Below, in pieces: positions 16,236 through 24,974 of a stretch of 64,000 nucleotides of DNA. Location: positions 105,017-169,016 of the forward strand of contig DAHXKG010000006.1 of assembly GCA_027366525.1 (NCBI GenBank), in the 5' to 3' direction. How positions within the stretch are numbered: position 1 is the stretch's first letter; each line of letters starts with the position of its first letter. Below the pieces are notes generated by a model. That model ran no database searches. It worked only from the letters and a program-made list of their open reading frames with translations, and had not been told where the DNA came from. The DNA is from a candidate division FCPU426 bacterium. GTDB taxonomy: Bacteria; Oederibacteriota; Muellerivitia; Muellerivitales; DAHXKG01. The translations under genes and the position numbers were made by a program.

Positions 16236-18674
16236 ATGATTTTTAAAAATGGGAAAAACATTTTAACAAATATATGGCTTGTAGGAATGCTGGGGATCAT
16301 CGGGTTTGAATATTGGTTTACCAGTCCATATTTTAAATTTTTTTATGATTCGTTTTTGATAAATACAAAATTCACCTCCATATTTTCCAATGGGGGGGCT
16401 TGGTTCGATTTTATTCAAGTCGGTATTGTAAGCTTAGCCATTGTCATTACGGCAATTGGTGTAGGAAATAGTATCCGAATATGGCTTTCCATCGGTATGC
16501 CGAACTGGATATTAAATTGTGGAGTGAATTTTGGACTAGGAATTTTTTTTATAGATTTGTTTTTTTTAGGGGTAGGATTAAATGGGATTTGGTATCGACG
16601 TTTATTAATTTTTGTTTTTTTGATAATTGCTTTTTTTGGACTTTTAAAAAGCATATCTTTTTTCAGAGCCTGCCCTATTAAGTCTGTCGCGTACAATCTT
16701 AGAAAAACTTCAAAGGGCGTTATTGCCTTAAGTATATTGGGAATGATTTGTTGCGTTATAGTATTTTTGATAGATCTTACGCCGGAAACTTTTTATGATT
16801 CATTAGTTTATCACCTTGCAGTCCCATGGGATTGGCTGCTTCATCATCAAATTACATATTTAAATGGGAATTTTTTCTCAAACTTTCCATATGGGGGAGA
16901 ACTGTTTTTATTTATTGGAGTTTTATTTCGTGGATCAGCAAGTGCTAAATTTTTAAATGGCATTATTTTTTTTTTAACGGGCATTTTGGCAGGAGGTTGG
17001 GCATATCATTTGAAAATCTCGAATGATAAGAGTAAAACCCACGATGCTTTTGAATCTGGAATTTTAGCTTGTAGTTTAATTTGGACTTTGTCGTTACTAA
17101 TGGCCAATGCATTTACGACGCAAGTAGAATGTATACAAAATTTTTTTATCTTATTATTTGTAATTGCTATTAGCTATTGGTTAGAAAACCTAGATAACAA
17201 AAATTCTCGCGTGTATTTTGGAATGGCAAGTATTTTTTTATCAATGGCGGTTTCAATAAAATACACGACGATGGTTGAAGTACTTCCGGTATTAATTGTT
17301 GTAATGATTTTGATGATTAAAAAAATCTCTATAAAAGAAACTTTATATCAGTTGTTAATTTTACTTGGTATCGCTTGTATTGGTGTGGGCCCATGGATAT
17401 TTAAAAATACTCTATTTGTTGGGAATCCATTTTTTCCATATTTCAGTCAGTGGTTTCATGGAGTTCATTTATCACGTTGGAGTTATCATGAGTTATTGAA
17501 AGAACAGCGTGAAATTACCCAATCTGGAGTTTGGGTTAATTTACTTGAGTTTTTTAAAAAGATGATAATAAACAAATCAAATTTTGGATTAGTGAACCCA
17601 ATTTTGATTATGCTGATTCCTACCATCATTGTTTTTAAAACCAAAGATAAACCAATAAAACTGTTATTGATTTCATCCATTGCAATATTTGTTATTTTGT
17701 TTTCAATTACTCATATCTTTCGATTTATGATTTCTGGATTTATTTTGTTTTATATTTACTCAGCCATTGCAATATATGATTTTAAACGCTTATTTTATTT
17801 TAAATGGATACCTTGGTTATTATTAAGTGCGAGCTTGCTCGTAATATCATTTACAGGGATGATTAGTGCAAATTATTTCAAATGTCTACCTTGGTGGTTA
17901 GGTGGTGAAACACGTATTCAATACCTGGAAACAACAGAGATTTCTCCATATGCACATTTGGCCCACTGGGTTAATCACCATGTACCAGCAACGAATAACA
18001 TTTTAATCGTTGGTGATGCTCGAGGGTTTTATTATAAGCGTCCATTTATAGCTAACTCTGTTTTTGACCATCAAATCCTTTCAGTATTAGCCCGAAAATG
18101 TAAAACTCGAACACAGTTAATTGTTGCATTTAAAAAACTTGGAATTAATGACATTGTTGTCAACGAATCAGAAGGAACGAGGGTCTTATCTTCATATCAT
18201 CATTATGACTTGACATCTAAGGAATGGTACCGCTTAGACCATTTCTTAAGATATAATTTTATGCCAATCTATAATTATGACAAACAAATGGTTTATCAAT
18301 TTCAGAACCATAGAGTAAATAAAAAGGATCAATTGATTATGGATCCAATTTTATTCTTTTCAGCACCAGTGTATCAATTCATTTTGGCGATTGATGCGCG
18401 TCACTGGAACCAAGCATTAATTCAAAGCAATCGTATTATAAAACTTTATCCATTTTCAGCATATTGGGCAGGTCAACAGGCTTTGCTTTTAGAGTTGTTA
18501 GGACGATTTCGAGCGAGTTGGAAAGCATTTAAAAATGCCAACCAATTGGGACAAATGAGCTTGCATGAATATTTAGAATGGAAATGGCTTTCCCAAAAAA
18601 TGAGAAAGAATGAAAGCAATGAAATTAAAGGTAAAATGCGATTGGACTATTCGCATTTAGAGCAAAGCATATGA
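16236..18674 (+). CDS. Large polytopic membrane protein, probably GT-C-type glycosyltransferase
   Basis: An 812-residue protein with about 12-13 hydrophobic segments in the first ~570 residues, followed by a soluble C-terminal region. After the first spans comes a loop with acidic and aromatic residues (TPETFYDSLVYHLAVPWDWL), resembling the first extracytoplasmic loop of polyprenyl-phosphate-dependent GT-C enzymes, where an Asp is catalytic. The last ~100 residues look like TPR-type helical repeats (NQALIQSNRIIKLYP). Its stop overlaps the ATG of the O-antigen ligase-like gene, suggesting joint action in surface glycan or protein glycosylation. The glycosyltransferase assignment is inference from architecture and one motif-like loop. 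Confidence 0.6.
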   Translation: MIFKNGKNILTNIWLVGMLGIIGFEYWFTSPYFKFFYDSFLINTKFTSIFSNGGAWFDFIQVGIVSLAIVITAIGVGNSIRIWLSIGMPNWILNCGVNFGLGIFFIDLFFLGVGLNGIWYRRLLIFVFLIIAFFGLLKSISFFRACPIKSVAYNLRKTSKGVIALSILGMICCVIVFLIDLTPETFYDSLVYHLAVPWDWLLHHQITYLNGNFFSNFPYGGELFLFIGVLFRGSASAKFLNGIIFFLTGILAGGWAYHLKISNDKSKTHDAFESGILACSLIWTLSLLMANAFTTQVECIQNFFILLFVIAISYWLENLDNKNSRVYFGMASIFLSMAVSIKYTTMVEVLPVLIVVMILMIKKISIKETLYQLLILLGIACIGVGPWIFKNTLFVGNPFFPYFSQWFHGVHLSRWSYHELLKEQREITQSGVWVNLLEFFKKMIINKSNFGLVNPILIMLIPTIIVFKTKDKPIKLLLISSIAIFVILFSITHIFRFMISGFILFYIYSAIAIYDFKRLFYFKWIPWLLLSASLLVISFTGMISANYFKCLPWWLGGETRIQYLETTEISPYAHLAHWVNHHVPATNNILIVGDARGFYYKRPFIANSVFDHQILSVLARKCKTRTQLIVAFKKLGINDIVVNESEGTRVLSSYHHYDLTSKEWYRLDHFLRYNFMPIYNYDKQMVYQFQNHRVNKKDQLIMDPILFFSAPVYQFILAIDARHWNQALIQSNRIIKLYPFSAYWAGQQALLLELLGRFRASWKAFKNANQLGQMSLHEYLEWKWLSQKMRKNESNEIKGKMRLDYSHLEQSI

Positions 18675-20578
18675 TGCTTCGACTTCGTATGATTGTGTTG
18701 GAGTGTCTGTTTTTTATAGTGCCGCTTGCATTTTTCTTGCCAATGAATAATGGTTTTTTTTTATCAAAGGAAGTAGTGGCAGTAATTATGGGTTCTCTTT
18801 ATATATTGTTGAGTACCATTTCCTTTGAAAAAATTTTTAAAAATATTTTAATACAATGGTTTTTTATTTTTGGGGGTTGGGTGATAGTGGACTCTATTTT
18901 GGTAGCACCGGATCGCATGAAGATTCCAACTGGAATTTTCTATATTTTTTTAATTGGATTTGTGGTAATTATTGGAAGTCAATTATCTCCAAATGAGTAT
19001 TATCGTGCCATCGATTTTTTTTTAGGATCGAGTGTGCTGGTATGTATTTATGGAATTTTTCAACATTTTAAATTAGACACCTTTATTCCATGGACGACTC
19101 GATTTCAAAATCGCCCGTTTTCTACTCTGGGTAATCCGGATTATTTAGCGCAACAATTAGGGATGATTATTCCGCTATTTTTAATACGCATTGTGTATTC
19201 AAAAAAAATTTTTAAATGTAGTTTAAATGTAATTTCATTTTTAATTGTTCTTATCACTTTTTTCTTTTGCCGGGTTCGCGGATCTGAAATCGCTTTAGTA
19301 GGTTCCTTGATTTTTTTAATTTGGATTTTAAGCCGATTTCCCAAGGAAAAAATTTATTGGAAGTGGAAATGGTTTATTTTTTTTGAAGTAATAATATTAT
19401 TTTTGGGAATGATTGTGTGGATGGGATTTCACGCCAATGAACTTCATAATTGGTTGGGGGATAGTTTCACGGAACGTTTAAAAATTTATCATGCAACATG
19501 GAAAATGATTTTAAACCACTTTTGGTTTGGAGTAGGGGCAGGAAATTTTAAAGTTGAATATCCATTCTATCAATGGAAGATCTATGGAAGTTTTTTTAAA
19601 AACCATACCGTGTCATTGACTACGCATGCTCATAATGAATTCCTTCAGATTTGGGCTGAAAGTGGAGTCGTCGGATTAATTCTTTTTTTAATCGGTCTTT
19701 TTTTATATTTTAAGAAATTTCACAATGTTTTGAAAAATGTTTCATCTAACTCATATCAACAATTGCTATTATTGGGAATTGGATCAGGAGTGGTTGGAGT
19801 ACTTATACAAGCTCTAAGTAATTTTCCATTCCAAGTTCCTTCAACTGCTATTTTAACAGGACTTTTTTTGTCAGCGCCGTCAGTATTGGTGTTTAAAAAA
19901 AACAAACCCATGAAGTATTCTATGAAGGCGCGATCGATATTTACCTGGAAAAAAATTTTCGGATTGATAGGTGTGATTTTTTTGTTTTTATTCGGGATTC
20001 AAAAAATATCTGCTTCTATTGCCCAAAGAGATGCCTTGGGTGAATTAAGCTTGAATCACTTCACTTTAGCAGACTATTATTCTCGACGTTTGATTTTTTT
20101 AAATGGGTGCCAAGCATCTTCATGGAGTATTAGGGGTGATGTTTTAGATCATTTAAAGAAGTTTCAGAGTGCAGAAAAAGCATATATAAATGCAGCGAAA
20201 ATAAACCCTTATAATATTTTTTGGGTTTGTAAACGCGCTCAAACATATTTTCAGTTGGAAAAACTTCACCGGACTATTCAATTATGTAATCGGGTTATCA
20301 AACTGGTTCCCAACTATCCATTTCCTTATTTTTTGAAGGGTGAAGCTTGGTTTCATCAGGGAAATTATAAAAAGGCAATAGGGGCATTTCAAAAGGTTCT
20401 AATGATTTTTCCCAACGATTTTCAATCAAACTTGGATGTTGGTGTTTGTGAAATTTTATTGGGTAATCGACCTAAGGCGAGACAATACTGGCAAAAGGCC
20501 CATGTATTAAGGCCAACTAATTCTCAAGTAATTTTTTATTTAAATAGCATATCTGGTCATAAAAATATTGTAAAATAA
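18671..20578 (+). CDS. Wzy/WaaL-type O-antigen ligase or polymerase with C-terminal TPRs
   Basis: A 635-residue protein with about 10-12 membrane spans, then a ~170-residue TPR tail beginning near LGELSLNHFTLADYY. The Wzy_C family signs are FSTLGNPDYLAQQLGM, then a charged RVRGSEIALVGS segment, then WFGVGAGNFKVEYP and the periplasmic THAHNEFLQIWAESGVVGLI with its conserved His. Members join undecaprenyl-linked glycans to lipid A core, to pilin or to other glycans. The product cannot be told from sequence. ATG 18671 overlaps the previous stop. A second protein of the same build is encoded at 28414-30774 on the other strand. Confidence 0.88.
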   Translation: MMLRLRMIVLECLFFIVPLAFFLPMNNGFFLSKEVVAVIMGSLYILLSTISFEKIFKNILIQWFFIFGGWVIVDSILVAPDRMKIPTGIFYIFLIGFVVIIGSQLSPNEYYRAIDFFLGSSVLVCIYGIFQHFKLDTFIPWTTRFQNRPFSTLGNPDYLAQQLGMIIPLFLIRIVYSKKIFKCSLNVISFLIVLITFFFCRVRGSEIALVGSLIFLIWILSRFPKEKIYWKWKWFIFFEVIILFLGMIVWMGFHANELHNWLGDSFTERLKIYHATWKMILNHFWFGVGAGNFKVEYPFYQWKIYGSFFKNHTVSLTTHAHNEFLQIWAESGVVGLILFLIGLFLYFKKFHNVLKNVSSNSYQQLLLLGIGSGVVGVLIQALSNFPFQVPSTAILTGLFLSAPSVLVFKKNKPMKYSMKARSIFTWKKIFGLIGVIFLFLFGIQKISASIAQRDALGELSLNHFTLADYYSRRLIFLNGCQASSWSIRGDVLDHLKKFQSAEKAYINAAKINPYNIFWVCKRAQTYFQLEKLHRTIQLCNRVIKLVPNYPFPYFLKGEAWFHQGNYKKAIGAFQKVLMIFPNDFQSNLDVGVCEILLGNRPKARQYWQKAHVLRPTNSQVIFYLNSISGHKNIVK

Positions 20579-20671
20579 GGGATAAGTAGAAAAATTTCTA
20601 CCATTGTCTAATTTACGGTATGAGTGTAAATTAATTTAAGAGGATTTTTACTGCTATTACGGATCAAATGT

Positions 20672-22870
20672 ATGGAAATTCAAACACTGCTTGAAAAAGT
20701 TCAAATAAATTTATCACCAGATTTGTCTCCCGGTTCGTCCAAGTTGCTAGGGAAGGACTTGGTTCAACACGCATATGAATTTGCGCAACGCGCGCACGGA
20801 GATCAACAGCGAATATCTGGGGATGCATATATTACTCATTTATTAGGTGTTGCTGAAATTTTAGCTGATCTGACAAAAGACCCCATCATTATTTCTGCCG
20901 GTTTATTGCATGATGTTTTAGAAGATACTTTAATCACTTATGAGGAACTTCAGGAGGAATTCGGCGAGGAAATAGCGAGTTTAGTAGAAGGAGTTACTAA
21001 AATTTCCAAACGGAAATTTGAAGATGTGAATACTCGGCAAGCAGAAAGTATACGAAAAATGATGGTTGCTATGGCCAAAGATGTTCGGGTAATTTTGATA
21101 AAGCTAGCAGATCGAACTCATAATATGCGCACGTTGAGTTTTTTGCCGCTCGAAAAACAAGAACGCATTGCTCGGGAGACATTGGATATTTATGCTCCTT
21201 TGGCCCATCGCTTGGGAATTTCAAAAATCAAGAGTGAGTTAGAGGATCTTTGCATGCGATATTTGCAACCAGAGATTTATTATGATTTAGTTCAAAAAGT
21301 TGCAATGAAGAAAGTGGAACGAGAAGAAATTCTTTCGAAAATTAGGTTAACCTTGGAAAGTCAGATTCGAAATATTGGAATTAAAGCCCAAGTACAGTCA
21401 CGCTATAAACATTTTGCAAGCATATATGGGAAAATGATCAAGCAAAATAAAAGTTTTGATGAGATTTTTGATTTAATGGGAATGCGAGTTCTAACCGATA
21501 ATGTTCAAGAATGTTATGAAATTTTAGGTTTAGTTCACACACTCTGGAAGCCATTACCTGGTAGATTCAAAGATTATATTGCGATGCCTAAAAATAACTT
21601 TTATCAAAGTTTGCATACAACGGTATTAACTTCTGGAAGTCAGCCGTTAGAAATTCAGATTCGGACATTAGAAATGCATAAAATCGCCGAAGAGGGAATT
21701 GCAGCGCATTGGGCTTATAAGGAAGGAAAAACAGTTGGAAAAGAAAGTCAGCATTTCTCTTGGATGCGACAATTATTAGATCTGCAGCAGGATATTAGTG
21801 AACTGACGGATAATGCAACGCCAGTGAAAGTGGACTGGTTTGAAGATGAAGTTTTTGTTTTTACTCCTAAAGGCGATGTAAAGGAATTGCCAGTGGGAGC
21901 AACCGCTTTGGATTTTGCTTTTTTTGTTCATACAGATTTAGGTGTCCACTGTATGGGTGTTAAAGTGAATGGTCATATGGTGCCACTTAAATATCCGTTG
22001 AAAAACGGTGATATTATTGAAATATTGACTCAATCATCACGAGTTCCAAGTCGCGATTGGTTGAAAATCGTTAAAACGAATCGTGCGAAAAATAAAATTC
22101 GCCATTGGTTTCATACGCATTTATCAGATGAAGAGCTTCAACTAGGACTGAGTTTACTTGAAAAGGAATATCGACGTGCGGGGATAGCATTTGATTTAAC
22201 AGTAAAATCTCCCGAATTACAATCAATAAGTAATGTTTTTGGCTGTAGCAATGCAATGGAATTGCTTTCGAATATTGGGCATGGCGACCTTTCTCCAAAA
22301 TCTGTTTTTCATAAATTGAATTTAAATAATTCAACTTTGAAAAGTAGTCATGATGTTTCGAGAGAAACGAGTAATTCAAAATCCAGTTCAGGTATTTCAT
22401 CACCCCAGGAGATTCTGGAAACAAGTGGAATCGTTATTGATGATAAAGAAGATTTAATGGTTAGATTCGCGCGATGCTGTACTCCAGTACCGGGCGATTC
22501 CATTATCGGTTATGTGACTCGCGGAAGAGGCATTTCTGTTCATCGGGCCAATTGCCCCAATACATTAAAATTGCAAGAAGAAGCAGGAAGAATAGTTCAA
22601 GCTTCTTGGAAAAGCCAAGTTAATCACTTGTTTGAAGTTGCAATTGAAGTAAAGGCACATGATCGGGAAAAATTATTATCGGATATGCTATTAGCTATTT
22701 CTGAAGAGGAAGTGGTTATTATTGAAACGACGGCGAAAGCCTTAGATAATAAAATGGCGCAAGGATACTTTTTGATTGGTATTTCAGGTCCAGATCAGCT
22801 AAAAAAAGTTTTGCAAAAAATCCGATCCGTTTCTGGTGTTATAAGCGCAAATCGAATAGAACATATTTAA
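20672..22870 (+). CDS. rel: Bifunctional (p)ppGpp synthetase/hydrolase (Rel/SpoT)
   Basis: Long RelA/SpoT homologue of 732 residues. The HD hydrolase domain is intact, with HLLGVAEIL, LLHDVLEDT near residue 80 and LADRTHNMRTL. The synthetase domain carries GRFKDYIAMPKNNFYQS; the RFKD form is the RxKD motif typical of bifunctional enzymes. The TGS domain (VFTPKGDVKELPVGATALD), the conserved Cys motif RCCTPVPGD and a C-terminal ACT domain follow. It therefore probably both makes and degrades the stringent-response alarmone. The start ATG 20672 has a weak ribosome binding site. ridA follows 17 bp downstream. Confidence 0.96.
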   Translation: MEIQTLLEKVQINLSPDLSPGSSKLLGKDLVQHAYEFAQRAHGDQQRISGDAYITHLLGVAEILADLTKDPIIISAGLLHDVLEDTLITYEELQEEFGEEIASLVEGVTKISKRKFEDVNTRQAESIRKMMVAMAKDVRVILIKLADRTHNMRTLSFLPLEKQERIARETLDIYAPLAHRLGISKIKSELEDLCMRYLQPEIYYDLVQKVAMKKVEREEILSKIRLTLESQIRNIGIKAQVQSRYKHFASIYGKMIKQNKSFDEIFDLMGMRVLTDNVQECYEILGLVHTLWKPLPGRFKDYIAMPKNNFYQSLHTTVLTSGSQPLEIQIRTLEMHKIAEEGIAAHWAYKEGKTVGKESQHFSWMRQLLDLQQDISELTDNATPVKVDWFEDEVFVFTPKGDVKELPVGATALDFAFFVHTDLGVHCMGVKVNGHMVPLKYPLKNGDIIEILTQSSRVPSRDWLKIVKTNRAKNKIRHWFHTHLSDEELQLGLSLLEKEYRRAGIAFDLTVKSPELQSISNVFGCSNAMELLSNIGHGDLSPKSVFHKLNLNNSTLKSSHDVSRETSNSKSSSGISSPQEILETSGIVIDDKEDLMVRFARCCTPVPGDSIIGYVTRGRGISVHRANCPNTLKLQEEAGRIVQASWKSQVNHLFEVAIEVKAHDREKLLSDMLLAISEEEVVIIETTAKALDNKMAQGYFLIGISGPDQLKKVLQKIRSVSGVISANRIEHI

Positions 22871-22887
22871 TTTGAAAGTTAAAAAAA

Positions 22888-23316
22888 ATGAATATATATA
22901 TCAGGCAGCTAAAAGATAAGAACCCCACTGTGGTGAATTCAATTCAAACTCAATCCGCTCCAAAACCGGTTGGTCCATATTCGCAAGCCATTACTGCAAA
23001 TGGATTTATATTTTGTTCGGGACAGATTGCGTTAAGTCCTCGTACAAATTTATTGGTGGGGAAAACAGTATTATCGCAAACGAATCAAGCTTTTAAAAAT
23101 ATTAAGGCCATTTTAAACAAAGCCGGGGTTACCATGAATCAAGTAGTTCAAGTTCGAGTATTTTTAACAGATTTATACTATATACCTGATGTAAACAAAG
23201 TTTTTTTGAAATATTTTTCGAATAGATTACCCGCACGAACCATGGTAGGAGTTTCTCACCTTCCGCTGGGGGCTTGTATAGAATTAGAAGCAATTGCAAC
23301 TTTGTCCGTAAAATAA
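22888..23316 (+). CDS. ridA: RidA family enamine/imine deaminase
   Basis: Small RidA/YjgF/UK114 trimeric protein that hydrolyses reactive enamine/imine intermediates released by PLP enzymes. Typical motifs are PKPVGPYSQAI, FCSGQIAL, NQAFKNIKAIL and a catalytic Arg in LPARTMVGVSHLP, ending IELEAIA. The 142-residue form from ATG 22888 has about 15 more N-terminal residues than usual. Two in-frame GTG codons at 22930 and 22933 would give the normal length, so the start is uncertain. It lies in a run with rel, guaA and dnaE. Confidence 0.92.
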   Translation: MNIYIRQLKDKNPTVVNSIQTQSAPKPVGPYSQAITANGFIFCSGQIALSPRTNLLVGKTVLSQTNQAFKNIKAILNKAGVTMNQVVQVRVFLTDLYYIPDVNKVFLKYFSNRLPARTMVGVSHLPLGACIELEAIATLSVK

Positions 23317-23381
23317 AAGCCTGCTTTATTCCAGAAAGATAGAATAAGTTGATCAATAAATAAGCTTATTGAGAGGTATTT

Positions 23382-24935
23382 ATGAATCAAGAATTAGATA
23401 AAATTATTATTTTGGATTTTGGAGCTCAGTATAGTCAACTTATCTCACGACGAATTCGTGAATTAAGTGTTTTTTCAGAAATTATTCCATACTCTTCTAC
23501 GATTGAACAGATTATTCAAAAAAAACCAAAAGGAATTATCTTGTCAGGAGGCCCAGCTAGTGTTTACGAAAAAAATGCTCCGCAGATTGATCCTGAAATT
23601 TTCAAATTGGGTGTACCTGTATTAGGGATTTGTTATGGCATGCAGTTAATGTGCAAGGTATTTGGAGGGCAAGTTCAAAAAGCTTCAAAACGAGAATTTG
23701 GTCTTGCACAATTGAAAATTAAGGATACGGAAGGACTTTTTTCTGAATTATCTTCTGGCTTATCCGTGTGGATGAGCCATGGTGATCAAGTGACAAGGGT
23801 TCCAAAACAGTTTAAAGTTTTAGCGTCAACAACCAACTGTTTATTTGCTGCAATAGAACATTTTGAGAAAAAAATTATTGGAATTCAGTTTCACCCGGAA
23901 GTGATTCATACCGAGCATGGGGAAAAGATTTTTGAAAACTTCACATATAAGATTTGTAAATGTTCCAAATCTTGGACGATGAACCGATATGAAAAATCAG
24001 CTATTATTGATATCCGAAATAAAGTTGGAAGCAGGCGGGTTCTATGTGCAGTGTCTGGTGGAGTTGATTCTACTGTTACGGCTGTTCTGATACATAAAGC
24101 TATAGGGGCACAATTAACGTGCGTTTTTGTAAACAATGGTTTGTTACGCATGAATGAATCTAGGTTAGTTCAAGAAATTTTCAAAAAAATGAAAATTAAA
24201 GTTTATTATTTAAATGCAGAAAAAATATTTTTGAATAATTTAAAAGGTGTAATTGATCCTGAAAGAAAAAGAAAAATTATTGGGAAAACATTTATACAAG
24301 TTTTTGAAATGTTTTTGAAAAATCTTAAAAATTCTAAAAAAGATTTTGAATATTTAGCACAAGGAACATTATATCCCGATGTGATTGAAAGTGTTGCTAT
24401 CAACGGTCCATCATCAACGATCAAAAGTCATCATAATGTAGGCGGTCTCCCTCGCAAAATGAATTTTAAATTAATTGAACCGTTGAGAGAACTATTTAAA
24501 GATGAAGTTCGACGTTTAGGTATAAACCTTAAAATTTCATCTGAATTACTTTTTCGACAACCATTTCCTGGACCTGGACTTGCGGTTCGAATTTTGGGTG
24601 AGATTACTTCGGAAAAATTGAAGGTACTTCGACTGGCAGATTTAATTGTTCAGGAGGAACTCCAAAATTGGAATGAATATTCCAAGATATGGCAATCGTT
24701 TGCAATTTTATCATCCAACCGAACCGTGGGTGTGATGGGCGATGAGCGTACCTATGAAAGTGCATGCGTAATTCGAGCCGTTCATTCTACGGATGGAATG
24801 ACTGCAAATTGGGTGCGAATTCCTTATGAGTACTTAGAAAGAATTTCAAATCGGATTATTAATGAAGTTCGAGGCATCAATCGAGTGGTTTATGATATTT
24901 CTAGCAAGCCTCCATCTACAATCGAATGGGAATAG
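23382..24935 (+). CDS. guaA: GMP synthase (glutamine-hydrolysing)
   Basis: Converts XMP to GMP using glutamine and ATP. The 517 residues show the class I amidotransferase domain first: LDFGAQYSQLI, the nucleophile Cys in GICYGMQLM near residue 85, and IQFHPEVIHTEHG with the His and Glu of the triad. The ATP-pyrophosphatase domain follows with the P-loop VSGGVDSTVT near residue 225. The dimerisation domain carries RQPFPGPGLAVRILG and ends with SSKPPSTIEWE, the conserved C-terminus. All catalytic residues are present. Confidence 0.98.
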   Translation: MNQELDKIIILDFGAQYSQLISRRIRELSVFSEIIPYSSTIEQIIQKKPKGIILSGGPASVYEKNAPQIDPEIFKLGVPVLGICYGMQLMCKVFGGQVQKASKREFGLAQLKIKDTEGLFSELSSGLSVWMSHGDQVTRVPKQFKVLASTTNCLFAAIEHFEKKIIGIQFHPEVIHTEHGEKIFENFTYKICKCSKSWTMNRYEKSAIIDIRNKVGSRRVLCAVSGGVDSTVTAVLIHKAIGAQLTCVFVNNGLLRMNESRLVQEIFKKMKIKVYYLNAEKIFLNNLKGVIDPERKRKIIGKTFIQVFEMFLKNLKNSKKDFEYLAQGTLYPDVIESVAINGPSSTIKSHHNVGGLPRKMNFKLIEPLRELFKDEVRRLGINLKISSELLFRQPFPGPGLAVRILGEITSEKLKVLRLADLIVQEELQNWNEYSKIWQSFAILSSNRTVGVMGDERTYESACVIRAVHSTDGMTANWVRIPYEYLERISNRIINEVRGINRVVYDISSKPPSTIEWE

Positions 24936-24974
24936 TGTAGAATGCCGAGTTCTTTTGTAATATAGAAACAAATT

